A stretch of 64,000 nt of DNA from the NCBI RefSeq assembly GCF_003852715.1, contig NZ_RIAV01000002.1, forward strand, positions 186,001 to 250,000, written 5' to 3'. Shown piece by piece: positions 33,981-42,936 of the stretch. The notes under the pieces were generated by a model, which was given only the letters and a program-made list of their open reading frames with translations, had not been told where the DNA came from and made no database searches. The DNA comes from Ectobacillus antri (GTDB lineage Bacteria; Bacillota; Bacilli; Bacillales; Bacillaceae_G). Every line of letters starts with the position of its first letter. Within the stretch, counting starts at the first letter, position 1. The position numbers and the translations under genes are program-made.

Positions 33981-34340
33981 GTGAAGGAACGCGGTTTTGT
34001 AATGCCGGTTACCATTGCTTTCTCTTTCATATTACTTGCCTTGCTTATTCATCAGGCTAATATTTTGCTAATGGAAAAGAGGTTTTATCAAGAGGGAGAA
34101 GCACTATTAGCATTAGATATAATCATGTACCGAGCGCTTGCAGATTTACATACTGATATTGTTAATGGTCATGTGAAAGATACTTATGTATATGAAGAGG
34201 GTCAAGTAACCTTTGCAGCCATTGATTCTTCAAAATACAGAGTCGAGTGTCGCACCAAACAAAATCACGTATATAAAGCTGTTTTCAGCTATAATAAAGA
34301 AACAAAACAGATTTTAATTTGGTCGGAGGAACGAACATGA
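33981..34340 (+). CDS. comGG: competence pseudopilus protein ComGG
   Basis: A 119-residue protein with the N-terminal sequence MKERGFVMPVTIAFSFILLA: a short basic leader and a hydrophobic helix but a less typical cleavage site, as in known ComGG proteins. The GTG start has AAGGAG at good spacing. It is the last competence gene of the operon, and aroK starts within its stop codon. Confidence 0.85.
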   Translation: MKERGFVMPVTIAFSFILLALLIHQANILLMEKRFYQEGEALLALDIIMYRALADLHTDIVNGHVKDTYVYEEGQVTFAAIDSSKYRVECRTKQNHVYKAVFSYNKETKQILIWSEERT

Positions 34341-34828
34341 GATTGTATTTAACGGGCTTTATGGGAGCTGGAAAAACCACAATTGGTAAGGCGTTAAGTA
34401 AGCAATGGAATATACCGGTTGTCGATACGGATGAGTTAGTGGAGCTTTTTACTGGTAAAGCTATACGTGATATTTTCCTAGAAGAAGGAGAAGAAAAATT
34501 TCGGCAATATGAAACTGCAGCACTGCAGTCAATTCAAGAAGATCCTGTTATTATTACGACTGGAGGAGGTGCGGTACAAAAACAGGAAAATCGTGAATGG
34601 ATGCTAACGCACGGAATAGTATTATACGTATACTGCGATGTTGAACACATCTTTAATCGATTACAAGGGGATACATCAAGACCATTATTAAAAGATCGTA
34701 GCGCATTTATTGAGCTTTTTCAAAGTAGGCAAGCGTACTATAAACAGGCGCACTACCAAATTGATACGACCGGGAAATGTATTGAACACATTGTAGAAGA
34801 GCTCACCTTCTTGATTAAAGAAAGGTGA
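34337..34828 (+). CDS. aroK: shikimate kinase
   Basis: A 163-residue kinase that makes shikimate 3-phosphate in the aromatic amino acid pathway. Walker A GFMGAGKTTIGK is near residues 8-19, the substrate-binding DTDE and FR in EEGEEKFRQYE follow, GGGAV is near 78, and the lid region holds SRPLLKDR. GGAGG precedes the ATG, which overlaps the comGG stop (ATGA). The linkage after comG is the same as in B. subtilis. Together with aroQ at 54 kb it belongs to the shikimate pathway. Confidence 0.94.
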   Translation: MRLYLTGFMGAGKTTIGKALSKQWNIPVVDTDELVELFTGKAIRDIFLEEGEEKFRQYETAALQSIQEDPVIITTGGGAVQKQENREWMLTHGIVLYVYCDVEHIFNRLQGDTSRPLLKDRSAFIELFQSRQAYYKQAHYQIDTTGKCIEHIVEELTFLIKER

Positions 34829-34871
34829 AGCCGGACATACTGGGAATATCATTGTAAGTGGAGATGATAGT

Positions 34872-35075
34872 ATGTCTATGAATGATTATATTAAGTTTAT
34901 GACACAACAGTTTGTATCTTATATGGATAGCCCTAAAGAAGAAAGAAAAGAGAAGCGGCAACAAAAGAAAAATCAAAAAGCACCGTTTTTAAATCGCTGG
35001 TTTGGCGTTTTGCCGTTAGGTGTAACGTTATTGTATCGCAAAGCATCTGATAAGCAGTCTAAAAAGCAAGCATAA
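34872..35075 (+). CDS. yqzE: YqzE family small protein
   Basis: A 67-residue basic protein with the family pattern MSMNDYIKFMTQQFVSYMDS, a lysine and glutamate-rich middle, and FLNRWFGVLPLGVTLLYRK. Function is unknown; it lies after comG-aroK in many bacilli. GGAG lies nine bases before the ATG, and a terminator follows at once. Confidence 0.85.
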   Translation: MSMNDYIKFMTQQFVSYMDSPKEERKEKRQQKKNQKAPFLNRWFGVLPLGVTLLYRKASDKQSKKQA

Positions 35076-35102
35076 AAAACACCGGATACGGTGTTTTTTA
35101 TA
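35075..35102 (+). terminator. terminator after yqzE
   Basis: AAAAAACACCG pairs with CGGTGTTTTTT around GATA. Confidence 0.9.
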
Positions 35103-35144
35103 TGAATTTTTACATATATTCATGACAAACAAGGAGGTTTTAAT

Positions 35145-35258
35145 ATGCAAAAAAAAACAAGTCTTTGGTTATGGACTTTGTTGAGTTTAAGTATTGGTAT
35201 TGTAACTGGATGGATAACATTCATTATGATGATAGCACTACAAGCTATTCATAAATGA
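35145..35258 (+). CDS. 37-residue membrane peptide, unknown
   Basis: The frame reads MQKKTSLWLWTLLSLSIGIV then a second hydrophobic stretch ending ALQAIHK. It has a perfect AAGGAGG seven bases before the ATG, which is strong support for translation. The product would be a basic-headed peptide spanning the membrane once or twice. I do not recognise it. Confidence 0.6.
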   Translation: MQKKTSLWLWTLLSLSIGIVTGWITFIMMIALQAIHK

Positions 35259-35404
35259 AGGTTTTAAGGTATGTATAAAAAGTCAGATAATTGTCATAAA
35301 TTAATGAAAAAAATATATAAACATTATGTCAATATTGTTTTATAATGTACACATACACTACAACACAACATATATTATTGTGAAATTTATAACATGAATA
35401 AAAA

Positions 35405-35418
35405 TGAAAACGTTATCA
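35405..35418 (+). promoter_or_regulatory. candidate cre site (CcpA)
   Basis: TGAAAACGTTATCA matches the cre consensus TGWNANCGNTNWCA at every defined position. It lies just before the Shine-Dalgarno of the 75-residue gene at 35433, where binding would block transcription. Confidence 0.6.
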
Positions 35419-35432
35419 AAAGGAGGGGGACT

Positions 35433-35660
35433 ATGAGTAAGTTTTTTTGCAACAATCATTCTTCGAATGTAGAGGATTCAAAGTTGATTGCGTATGCCGA
35501 AGCAATCTATGGAAAAAGCGGTCGTTCTGTACTAGAGAATTTATTGGCAAAAGCATTGATTCGCTTACGTGATAAATATCCGCACGAATCTGATGAACAA
35601 ATTGCTGTAAGGGCCAATCGCGGTTTGTATGATATGTTAAGTCGCTATGTAGAAGAGTAG
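35433..35660 (+). CDS. 75-residue helical protein, unknown
   Basis: A soluble, mostly helical protein: MSKFFCNNHSSNVEDSKLIA, then YGKSGRSVLENLLAKALIRL and ESDEQIAVRANRGLYDMLSRYVEE. The start at 35433 is set by AAAGGAGGGGG; the frame is open from 35394. A perfect cre-like sequence precedes it, suggesting control by carbon source. The family is not recognised. Confidence 0.68.
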   Translation: MSKFFCNNHSSNVEDSKLIAYAEAIYGKSGRSVLENLLAKALIRLRDKYPHESDEQIAVRANRGLYDMLSRYVEE

Positions 35661-35916
35661 CTAATAAAGTGTTTCTTTTTACTAATTAGTTACAAAAAGA
35701 AAAGCCGATATTTTTGGGATGGGAAAGAAGAATAGACAAGGTAGGCAATGTCTTAAATTTATCCCAAGTAACAATACCGCAATTGGGCACTTCGTTTTTG
35801 TTACCTTCTAAAAAAGAAGTATTTATATGCAAAATATACTGCTAAATGACCTTCTTTTGTATAAAATGCAAACGATAGCATAAGCTACGAATAACTTATA
35901 TGAGGGAGGGATTGCA
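35661..35916 (+). other. intergenic region, no gene seen
   Basis: About 255 bp of AT-rich sequence with no supported frame. Near 35858-35888, TGTATAA and CATAAGCT are spaced by 14 bp, a loose fit to sporulation sigma-factor promoters ahead of the next small gene. Confidence 0.35.
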
Positions 35917-36063
35917 GTGAGCAACGGAGCAGGAGGTTCTAAAAAGAACGAAGAAAATGATGCGAATCATGTAAGTGCCAGAACAAAGGCATATCAAAAG
36001 CGCATAACTGAACATCAGCAGCAAGAACATAATAATGGTCGCAAATATAACGGTAAAATATGA
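35917..36063 (+). CDS. 48-residue hydrophilic protein, unknown
   Basis: A GTG-started frame with GAGGGAGG upstream, encoding MSNGAGGSKKNEENDANHVS and a basic, glutamine-rich tail (QKRITEHQQQEHNNGRKYNG). It is low in complexity and probably disordered, like several small spore proteins, but I cannot place it in a family. A strong terminator follows one base after the stop. Confidence 0.62.
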   Translation: MSNGAGGSKKNEENDANHVSARTKAYQKRITEHQQQEHNNGRKYNGKI

Positions 36064-36091
36064 GTCATTGACAAGTGTCAATGACTTTTTT
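36064..36091 (+). terminator. terminator after the 48-residue gene
   Basis: GTCATTGACA and TGTCAATGAC form a perfect ten-base-pair stem with a two-base gap, followed by six T. Confidence 0.9.
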
Positions 36092-36109
36092 GTCTCATTA
36101 CCATGAAAA

Positions 36110-36123
36110 TGTAAACGTTTTCT
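36110..36123 (+). promoter_or_regulatory. weak cre-like site upstream of the metNPQ promoter
   Basis: TGTAAACGTTTTCT matches the cre consensus except at the last base. It lies 22 bp upstream of the -35 box. Confidence 0.3.
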
Positions 36124-36145
36124 AAAATAAACTAAAAATATAGTG

Positions 36146-36174
36146 TTGACAAGTTGAATTCTAAGGTGTATTAT
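36146..36174 (+). promoter_or_regulatory. sigma-A promoter of metNPQ
   Basis: A perfect TTGACA at 36146-36151 and TATTAT at 36169-36174 with 17 bp spacing, 28 bp before the riboswitch. Confidence 0.8.
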
Positions 36175-36202
36175 TCGGACTAATCAGAAAATAAATAATT
36201 CA

Positions 36203-36353
36203 CTTATCAAGAGAGACTGAGGGATCAGGCCCAATGACGTCCGGCAACCACCATAACTGGAAAGGTGCCACTTCCTGCAGAATGTACCCATTCTGAAAGA
36301 TAAGTCGCGACTATAGTTGACGATGTCTCTTTCGGATGAAAGAGGCTTTTTTA
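36203..36353 (+). promoter_or_regulatory. SAM-I (S-box) riboswitch of metNPQ
   Basis: The aptamer opens CTTATCAAGAGAGACTGAGGGA, contains AGGCCC, CCGGCAACC and GGTGCCA, and closes AAAGATAAG at about 36304. The terminator is at 36325-36353 (GTCTCTTTC, GGAT, GAAAGAGGC, T run). It places methionine import under the same SAM control as synthesis. Confidence 0.96.
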
Positions 36354-36375
36354 TTGTGTTAAAGGAGGTCTAGAT

Positions 36376-37389
36376 GTGATTGAGATACGTAATCTTACAA
36401 AAGAGTATGAAACAACGAAAGGAACTGTAATAGGGGTAGACCGTGTTTCTTTAAAAATTCACAGTGGTGAAATCTTTGGAATTGTAGGTTATAGTGGTGC
36501 GGGGAAAAGTTCACTGCTGCGTTGTTTAAACTTATTAGAACGCCCTACTGCTGGACAGGTACTGATAGGTGGAGTGGATTTAACAGCCTTACATAAAAAC
36601 CAATTGCGACAAGCACGGCTTAAAATAGGAATGATTTTTCAGCATTTTCATCTTATTAGCTCGAAAACGGTTTATGATAATATTGCGTTTTCTTTAAAGG
36701 CGGCAGGAAAAAGCAAACAAGAAATTGAGAAAAAAGTAATTGAATTGCTGCATTTGGTAGGTTTAGCAGATAAGAAGGACGTATATCCAGCACAGCTTAG
36801 CGGCGGTCAAAAGCAACGTGTGGGTATCGCAAGAGCGCTTGCTAATGATCCATCTGTTTTACTGTGTGACGAAGCTACATCAGCGCTCGATCCCAAAACA
36901 ACTAAAAGTATTTTGCGCCTATTAAAAGATATCAATCATGAATTAGGGATTACAATTGTTCTCATTACACATGAGATGGAGGTCGTTAAAGAGATATGCG
37001 ATCGAATGGCTGTGATGCAGGATGGCAAAATCATAGAAGAAGGTCCTGTATATGAATTATTTGCAAACCCACGTGAAAAATTAACACAGCAATTCATTGA
37101 AAGTGTATTGCAATTTGAAATACCAAAGAGAGTATTAGAACATCGTAAAGGTACTATCATTAAAATCCAATTTCAAGGCTCAATTGCAGAAGAGTCCGTT
37201 GTATCAGATGTATTTCAGAAGTTTCGTGTACAAGGTAATATTTTGCATGGAAAAATTGAGTATATACAAGAAACACCACTTGGAATTTTTGTGATGGAGC
37301 TAATTGGTGATGCTGCGGAAGTACGACAAGCAATTGCTTATATTACAGCCAAAACGAAGCGATTGGAGGTAATGTATGATGCCGCTTGA
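36376..37389 (+). CDS. metN: methionine ABC transporter ATP-binding protein
   Basis: A 337-residue ATPase for D- and L-methionine uptake. Walker A GYSGAGKSS is near residues 38-46, the LSGGQKQR signature near 140, Walker B VLLCDEATSALDP follows, and the C-terminal 90 residues form the NIL domain that binds methionine and inhibits transport. The GTG start follows AAAGGAGG. It overlaps metP by 14 bases. Confidence 0.94.
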   Translation: MIEIRNLTKEYETTKGTVIGVDRVSLKIHSGEIFGIVGYSGAGKSSLLRCLNLLERPTAGQVLIGGVDLTALHKNQLRQARLKIGMIFQHFHLISSKTVYDNIAFSLKAAGKSKQEIEKKVIELLHLVGLADKKDVYPAQLSGGQKQRVGIARALANDPSVLLCDEATSALDPKTTKSILRLLKDINHELGITIVLITHEMEVVKEICDRMAVMQDGKIIEEGPVYELFANPREKLTQQFIESVLQFEIPKRVLEHRKGTIIKIQFQGSIAEESVVSDVFQKFRVQGNILHGKIEYIQETPLGIFVMELIGDAAEVRQAIAYITAKTKRLEVMYDAA

Positions 37390-38044
37390 TAGTTTAATAG
37401 AAATTTTACCAGATTTAAATAAAGCATTTTTCCAAACGTTGTATATGGTCAGCATTTCATTGGTTGTAGCAATCATTGTTGGGTTGCCACTGGGCGTTTT
37501 GTTATTTGTGACAGACCGAGGTTTGTTTTTAGAAAACATTCCTGTCAGAAATGTGGTAGGGTTTGTGGTTAATATGGTTCGATCAATCCCCTTCATTATT
37601 TTACTTGTGGCACTCTTGCCATTAACGAAGTTAATTACAGGAACGACAATTGGTCCGACAGCTGCTTCTGTTTCTTTGTCTGCTGCCGCCATTCCGTTTT
37701 TTGCTCGTATCGTAGAAACGGCGTTGCGAGAGATTGATAAGGGTGTGATTGAGGCTGCTGTTGCTGCAGGTGCCACGCCGTGGATGATTATTAAAGATGT
37801 GCTGCTACCAGAAGCACGCTCTGGGATTCTACAAGGTGTGACGCTAACAACTATCAGCTTGGTTGCATACTCTGCAATGGCAGGTATTGTTGGTGGTGGT
37901 GGCGTTGGTGATTTGGCTATTCGCTTCGGTTATTACCGTTATGATAATGCAATTATGATTACAACAATCGTTATACTTATTTGCTTGGTACAAATCATTC
38001 AAATTGGCGGCGATCGTTTGGCAAAAGTACTAGATAAGAGATAA
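37376..38044 (+). CDS. metP: methionine ABC transporter permease
   Basis: A 222-residue membrane protein with about five spans. The permease coupling motif EAAVAAGATPWMIIKDVLLPEA is complete. GGAGG precedes the start, which overlaps metN, with a second ATG at 37379. It forms the channel with MetN as motor and MetQ as receptor. Confidence 0.93.
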   Translation: MMPLDSLIEILPDLNKAFFQTLYMVSISLVVAIIVGLPLGVLLFVTDRGLFLENIPVRNVVGFVVNMVRSIPFIILLVALLPLTKLITGTTIGPTAASVSLSAAAIPFFARIVETALREIDKGVIEAAVAAGATPWMIIKDVLLPEARSGILQGVTLTTISLVAYSAMAGIVGGGGVGDLAIRFGYYRYDNAIMITTIVILICLVQIIQIGGDRLAKVLDKR

Positions 38045-38060
38045 AAAGGAGAGCTACACA

Positions 38061-38888
38061 ATGAAAAGATATATGATGATATTTTTGGTATTCCTAGTAG
38101 GAATGTTAGCTGCATGTGGAGGAGAAACAACAACTAAAGAAGCGGGAACATCCAAAACGATAAAAATTGGTGCCACAGCAGGACCATATAGTGATATGGT
38201 AACAAAAGCGATTAAGCCGCAGCTTGAGAAAAAGGGGTACAAAGTAGAGGTTGTGGAGTTTAGTGACTACATCCAACCGAATAAAGCGTTGGCAGAGGCG
38301 AGTATTGATGCAAACTTATTTCAACACAAAATATATATGGAAACATTTGCGAAACAAAATAATATGCAGTTATCAGAAGTAATTGTTGTACCGACTGCAC
38401 CAATGGGTGTATATTCAAAAAAATTTAAGTCATGGAAAGAAGTAAAGGATGGCAGCACCATCGCAATCCCAAATGACCCTGTTAATGCAGCACGTACATT
38501 AACGATGCTACAAAGTGAGGGAATCATTAAACTGAATGCTTCTGTGGACCCGTTAAAGGCATCTGAAAAAGATGTAACAGAAAACCAAAAGAGTTTAAAA
38601 TTCCAACCAATTGAAGCTGCACAATTGCCAAGGTCTGTAGAAAGTGTTGATTTGGCAGCTGTTCCGGGCAATTTTGCATTGGCAGCTAAAATGAACTTGT
38701 TAGACGCCATCCAACTGGAAAAAATGCCTGATTTATATCGCAATCGAGTGGTGGTCAATACAAAAGATTTAGATAAAGCATTTGCTAAGGATTTAAAAGA
38801 AGCTGTTGAGTCTAAAGAATTTGATACAATCATTGATAAAGAATTTAAAGGTTTTGGTAAACCAGAGTGGATGGTAAATCGTAAATAG
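38061..38888 (+). CDS. metQ: methionine-binding lipoprotein
   Basis: A 275-residue NlpA-family lipoprotein. The signal peptide ends in the lipobox MLAAC with the lipidated Cys at residue 19, so the protein sits on the outer face of the membrane. The core has KIGATAGPYSDM and the DANLFQHKIYME ligand region. AAAGGAGAG precedes the ATG. It ends the metNPQ operon. Confidence 0.95.
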   Translation: MKRYMMIFLVFLVGMLAACGGETTTKEAGTSKTIKIGATAGPYSDMVTKAIKPQLEKKGYKVEVVEFSDYIQPNKALAEASIDANLFQHKIYMETFAKQNNMQLSEVIVVPTAPMGVYSKKFKSWKEVKDGSTIAIPNDPVNAARTLTMLQSEGIIKLNASVDPLKASEKDVTENQKSLKFQPIEAAQLPRSVESVDLAAVPGNFALAAKMNLLDAIQLEKMPDLYRNRVVVNTKDLDKAFAKDLKEAVESKEFDTIIDKEFKGFGKPEWMVNRK

Positions 38889-38922
38889 TAAAAGCAGCGC
38901 CTTTGGAGCGCTGCTTTTACTA
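38886..38922 (+). terminator. terminator after metQ
   Basis: AGTAAAAGCAGCGC pairs with GCGCTGCTTTTACT, a 14-base-pair stem. Confidence 0.9.
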
Positions 38923-39125
38923 TCGATAGAGGTGATGAAGATAGAACGTAAGTTAGGGAAGCAATAATCTGTATGTTCCAAACGGGCTAGACAGAACCTC
39001 TTCATCTAAATTGAAAGATCATATCAAGCGTTGTCCCTCTAAACAAAGGCATGTATGTTATGGAGCATGTAATTGGAAAAAACAATCCCTATTAAAAGCA
39101 TGCTAAGTAGCGCCATACTAGGATG

Positions 39126-39920
39126 TTACTGCATGTACCGAGGCGATAAATAAAATAACCCCGCATTAATCACTTGCATAACGATTTGCGGCTCGTATTG
39201 TTCTTTGAGTGCTTGCTTTTCTACTTCAAAGCTATCGGGTAACTCTTCCTTATCTTCATAAAACTTGTGAAGTAGCTGCAAATCGTGATTCCAACGCTTT
39301 CTTGCCTCAGCTGCCCATGTGTGATCTTCCCGGGCAATGATAGCTTTTAAAGCCTCTTCTACCCGTTTTATGCCGCTTTGTGGCTTAATGATGGGACTAA
39401 GGGTAAAACAAAAATCAGGAATTTTTGGTGTAAGCGGAATCTCCTGCAATGTTTCATGAAAATTGTTCATCATCGTCCCTGTTAACAGGTGAAGGCCGAG
39501 TGAATACAGCGTATCTTTTTTTCTATCACATTGATAAGAGATTTTCATATTTACACCAAGCCACGGATGTAGTGGTGTTTGTTGTCCTTGTGCGTGTACG
39601 CGCTCATACATACGTATATAAGAGCCAAGACTTCGTGACACGCCAAAAATTTGATGTAAACGAGGCGACCCATAGTGAATAGGTTCGCCTTTCAAATCTT
39701 TGGGCGCTTTATTTTGATCTGTAATAAATGTAAGGCGCATTGGATTTGGTACGCCTCCAGTTTTCTCTAAATAATGCCAATAAAATGGTCTGTTCATGAG
39801 CAGTTTATCCATTTCAATCGTAAGCTGCACATCTAGATGATAATCTGTTTGTGCGAGAACTTCACAGTGATTGGCAGTGAAAAAGCGATGTAAGTAGTGA
39901 TGAATTTCATGTTGCTGCAT
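39126..39920 (-). CDS. yqhG: YqhG family protein
   Basis: A 264-residue soluble protein. It opens MQQHEIHHYLHRFFTANHCE and contains MDKLLMNRPFYWHYLEKTGG, as in YqhG of bacilli. No catalytic motif is evident and its function is unknown. The start at 39920 is preferred because AGGAG lies about nine bases upstream; a longer frame begins at 39959. It overlaps the end of the SNF2 helicase gene, as in B. subtilis, so the two may act together. Confidence 0.8.
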   Translation of the reverse strand: MQQHEIHHYLHRFFTANHCEVLAQTDYHLDVQLTIEMDKLLMNRPFYWHYLEKTGGVPNPMRLTFITDQNKAPKDLKGEPIHYGSPRLHQIFGVSRSLGSYIRMYERVHAQGQQTPLHPWLGVNMKISYQCDRKKDTLYSLGLHLLTGTMMNNFHETLQEIPLTPKIPDFCFTLSPIIKPQSGIKRVEEALKAIIAREDHTWAAEARKRWNHDLQLLHKFYEDKEELPDSFEVEKQALKEQYEPQIVMQVINAGLFYLSPRYMQ

Positions 39921-41586
39921 AGCGGTCAACTCCTGTATCGTGGCGTCGGGCAAAGTCAATAATAGATGTCAAATTATCCATTTTAATACGAATTTCCCCA
40001 TCGCTTTTGGAATGGGCAAAAATGTCTTGAATGTGCTCTTCAATATTTTTCATATCAATACGTGTCAAAATTTCATCGAGCTCACCAATTACACGCTCAA
40101 ATAAATCAATTTTTTCATACAAAAGTTTTAAAATATGCTCTTCGACTGTATGTTTTGTCGCCATATTGTAAATATGAACATCATTTTGCTGACCAAGGCG
40201 ATGAATGCGACCAATACGCTGCTCAAGACGCATTGGGTTCCATGGCAAATCATAATTAATCATGTAGTTACAAAATTGGAGATTGATACCTTCACCGCCA
40301 GCTTCTGTAGCGATTAATACCTGTGCATGATTTTGGAATAGCTCTTTCATCCAATCTTTTTTTCCGCGCTTAAATCCCCCGCGGAACGGAACGGAAGAAA
40401 TACCATTTTGTTTTAAGAACCATTGTAAATACATTTGTGAGGCGCGGTATTCCGTAAAAATGACTACTTTGTCGTCAATCTCTTTAATGATTTCTAAAAT
40501 TCGCTTTGCTTTTGAGTTAAAAGGAATGCTATTAACGTGGCTCATTAATAGATGAATGTAAGGATCGACTTCATAGGAAGAGTCTTCCTTGGTGCGTTTT
40601 TCTACTAGTTTTTGCAAAGAAAAATATACAGCTTCTCTGCTACTACATGCTTCTCGCTTTAATGTTAAAGCGGAAAAAGCAGAAGAATAGGCATTTTCTT
40701 TCCAATTTTCAATTGTTGTGTATAATGCACGTTCTTCGTTATTAAATTCCACAAATTCTGTGTACACATGGCGCTTTGGCCATTCAATGCCAGTATCGTT
40801 GCGCCGATTGCGCACCATAACACCGTTTATTAGTTCTTTTAAATGCTGATCAGTTTCAAGTGTCCTATTTTTAGAAGTGTAATATTCGTCAAAGTTTGAC
40901 TGATTTCCTAAATGACCTGGCTTTAGTAATGAAACAAGATTAAAAATTTCTTCAATTTTATTTTGTACAGGTGTTGCGGTTAGCAATAAGCAAAATCGTT
41001 TCTTTAAAAGCTGTGCAAATTCATAGTTTTTTGTTTTATTGTTCTTTAACTTATGTGCTTCATCAATAATGATTAAATCGTATTCCTGACTCAGTACGAT
41101 ATCCCGGTGCGGCGCTCGTTTTGCAGTATCGATAGAAGATACAATAACATCTACTTGCTCCCACGAATAGCTTTTTTTCTGAGCGACCGCCGGGATATGA
41201 AACTTTGTATTCAATTCATAAGCCCATTGTGATACTAAAGAAGCAGGTACAAGTATCAATACTTTTTTGACAAGACCACGAATCATATATTCTTTTAAAA
41301 TAAGTCCGGCTTCAATGGTTTTGCCAAGACCTACCTCATCAGCCAAAATTGCTTTTCCGTTCATCTCTTCAAGTACAGTACGTGCAACTTCAAATTGATG
41401 CGGTAAAATAGTGAGTTCAGGTAAAAAAGACGGGGCCTGTAAACCTTCGAAAGAAGGAATAAGGAGCTGCTTTTCCGTTGCATAAGCTAGATTATATAAC
41501 TCCCAATTTGTCCAAGGACCATCTTCCATTACGCGCTGCAGAAATTCGTCGTACCAAGATGAATCCGTTGTAATTGTCACATTCAT
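39907..41586 (-). CDS. yqhH: SNF2-type helicase YqhH
   Basis: A 559-residue superfamily 2 ATPase. Motif I DEVGLGKTIEAGL is near residues 78-90, motif II is DEAH, motif III LTATPVQN, and the C-terminal lobe ends in GGEGINLQFCNYMINYDLPW and QRIGRIHRLGQ. This is the RapA/HepA-like SNF2 pattern for ATP-driven movement on DNA or remodelling of RNA polymerase. It lacks the flanking domains of full RapA. It is the first gene of the yqhH-yqhG pair and diverges from gcvT. Confidence 0.9.
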   Translation of the reverse strand: MNVTITTDSSWYDEFLQRVMEDGPWTNWELYNLAYATEKQLLIPSFEGLQAPSFLPELTILPHQFEVARTVLEEMNGKAILADEVGLGKTIEAGLILKEYMIRGLVKKVLILVPASLVSQWAYELNTKFHIPAVAQKKSYSWEQVDVIVSSIDTAKRAPHRDIVLSQEYDLIIIDEAHKLKNNKTKNYEFAQLLKKRFCLLLTATPVQNKIEEIFNLVSLLKPGHLGNQSNFDEYYTSKNRTLETDQHLKELINGVMVRNRRNDTGIEWPKRHVYTEFVEFNNEERALYTTIENWKENAYSSAFSALTLKREACSSREAVYFSLQKLVEKRTKEDSSYEVDPYIHLLMSHVNSIPFNSKAKRILEIIKEIDDKVVIFTEYRASQMYLQWFLKQNGISSVPFRGGFKRGKKDWMKELFQNHAQVLIATEAGGEGINLQFCNYMINYDLPWNPMRLEQRIGRIHRLGQQNDVHIYNMATKHTVEEHILKLLYEKIDLFERVIGELDEILTRIDMKNIEEHIQDIFAHSKSDGEIRIKMDNLTSIIDFARRHDTGVDRYAAT

Positions 41587-41821
41587 ATATTCACGCCCTC
41601 TACAAATTCGAAATTATTTTTTTTGCTAGAATATTGATGAAATAGAAAGAAAAATGTTAGGATAATGATGAGTCATATATAGAATCTTTCGTATTTTATC
41701 CGTAAATAATAACTTTTATTTACGTTTTCACGAAAAAACTTATGAAGATTCCGTATATCTGATAGGTTTTGTGCAAAAAATGTTTAGTTGTTTGCCAGTT
41801 TGCGATAAGGGGGAACACAGG
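41587..41821 (+). other. yqhH-gcvT intergenic region with an inverted repeat
   Basis: A 235-bp region with divergent promoters. It contains a perfect inverted repeat, CGTAAATA (41701-41708) and TATTTACG (41717-41724), which may be an operator. The conserved parts of a glycine riboswitch, which precedes gcvT in B. subtilis, are not visible. Confidence 0.5.
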
Positions 41822-42919
41822 ATGACGTTACAACGTACACCGCTGTTTGATGTTTATGCTAAGTACGGTGCAAAGACAATCGACTTTGGCGGTTGGGATT
41901 TGCCGGTTCAATTTTCAAGCATTAAAGAGGAGCATGAAGCCGTTCGAACGGCCGCAGGACTTTTTGACGTATCTCATATGGGAGAAATCGAAGTAAAAGG
42001 AACGGACAGCTTGGTCTATTTACAACGTATGCTGACAAATGATATCGCACTTTTAAAAGATGGTGGTGCGCAATATACAGCAATGTGTTATGAAGACGGC
42101 GGTACAGTAGATGATCTATTGGTTTACAAAAAAGCAGATCATGATTACTTGTTAGTTGTGAATGCTGCGAATCTTGTAAAAGATTATGATTGGCTTGTTT
42201 CACATGTACAGGGAGATGTAACAGTAACAAATGTTTCCGAAGAAATTGCACAATTGGCTCTGCAAGGACCAAAAGCAGAATCTATTTTACAAAAGCTTAC
42301 AGAGCAAGATTTGAAAGAAATCAAATTTTTTAAATTTAAAGATCATGTAGATATAAAAGGTATTCCTGCTCTTGTATCTCGTACGGGCTATACGGGAGAA
42401 GATGGCTTTGAAATCTATTGCAAAAGCGAAGATGCAGCTCAGCTATGGGATATGATGTTAGAAGTTGGACGAGAAGAAGGCTTACAGCCCTGCGGATTGG
42501 GTGCGCGTGATACGCTGCGATTTGAAGCAACACTGCCTTTATATGGGCAAGAGCTGACAAAAGATATTACTCCCATTGAAGCGGGAATTGGCTTTGCAGT
42601 AAAGCCTAACAAGGAAGCTGATTTCATTGGCAAAGCCGTGTTAAAGGCACAAAAAGAAAATGGTACGAAACGAAAGCTAGTGGGTATTGAGATGCGTGAC
42701 CGTGGTATCCCGCGCAGCCATTATGAAGTATTTAAAAACGGTGTTAAAATCGGGGAAGTAACAAGCGGTACGCAATCACCAGGCAGTAAAAGAAATATTG
42801 GTCTTGCCTTGCTTGATCTAGAATATACAGAGTTAGGTACAGAAGTAGAGGTACAAATCCGCGGAAAGCTTGCTAAGGCGGTTGTGGTACCAACACCATT
42901 CTATAAGCGTTCTAAGTAA
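41822..42919 (+). CDS. gcvT: glycine cleavage system T protein (aminomethyltransferase)
   Basis: A 365-residue enzyme that transfers the aminomethyl carbon of glycine to tetrahydrofolate, releasing ammonia. It opens [20 protein letters not shown] and has [11 protein letters not shown] with the Asp needed for catalysis, [13 protein letters not shown], and [12 protein letters not shown]. The start at 41822 follows AAGGGGGA; the longer frame from 41771 is not needed. It leads the gcvT-gcvPA-gcvPB operon. Confidence 0.95.
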   Translation: MTLQRTPLFDVYAKYGAKTIDFGGWDLPVQFSSIKEEHEAVRTAAGLFDVSHMGEIEVKGTDSLVYLQRMLTNDIALLKDGGAQYTAMCYEDGGTVDDLLVYKKADHDYLLVVNAANLVKDYDWLVSHVQGDVTVTNVSEEIAQLALQGPKAESILQKLTEQDLKEIKFFKFKDHVDIKGIPALVSRTGYTGEDGFEIYCKSEDAAQLWDMMLEVGREEGLQPCGLGARDTLRFEATLPLYGQELTKDITPIEAGIGFAVKPNKEADFIGKAVLKAQKENGTKRKLVGIEMRDRGIPRSHYEVFKNGVKIGEVTSGTQSPGSKRNIGLALLDLEYTELGTEVEVQIRGKLAKAVVVPTPFYKRSK

Positions 42920-42936
42920 CAGAGAGGGGAATTTTG

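Noticed and set aside
38321-38833. 170-codon reverse frame inside metQ
   Set aside because: Long only because of codon bias of the sense gene; no start signal.
38923-39125. Possible small gene after metQ
   Set aside because: Only frames of about ten codons with a GAGGTGATG start were found; nothing supports translation.
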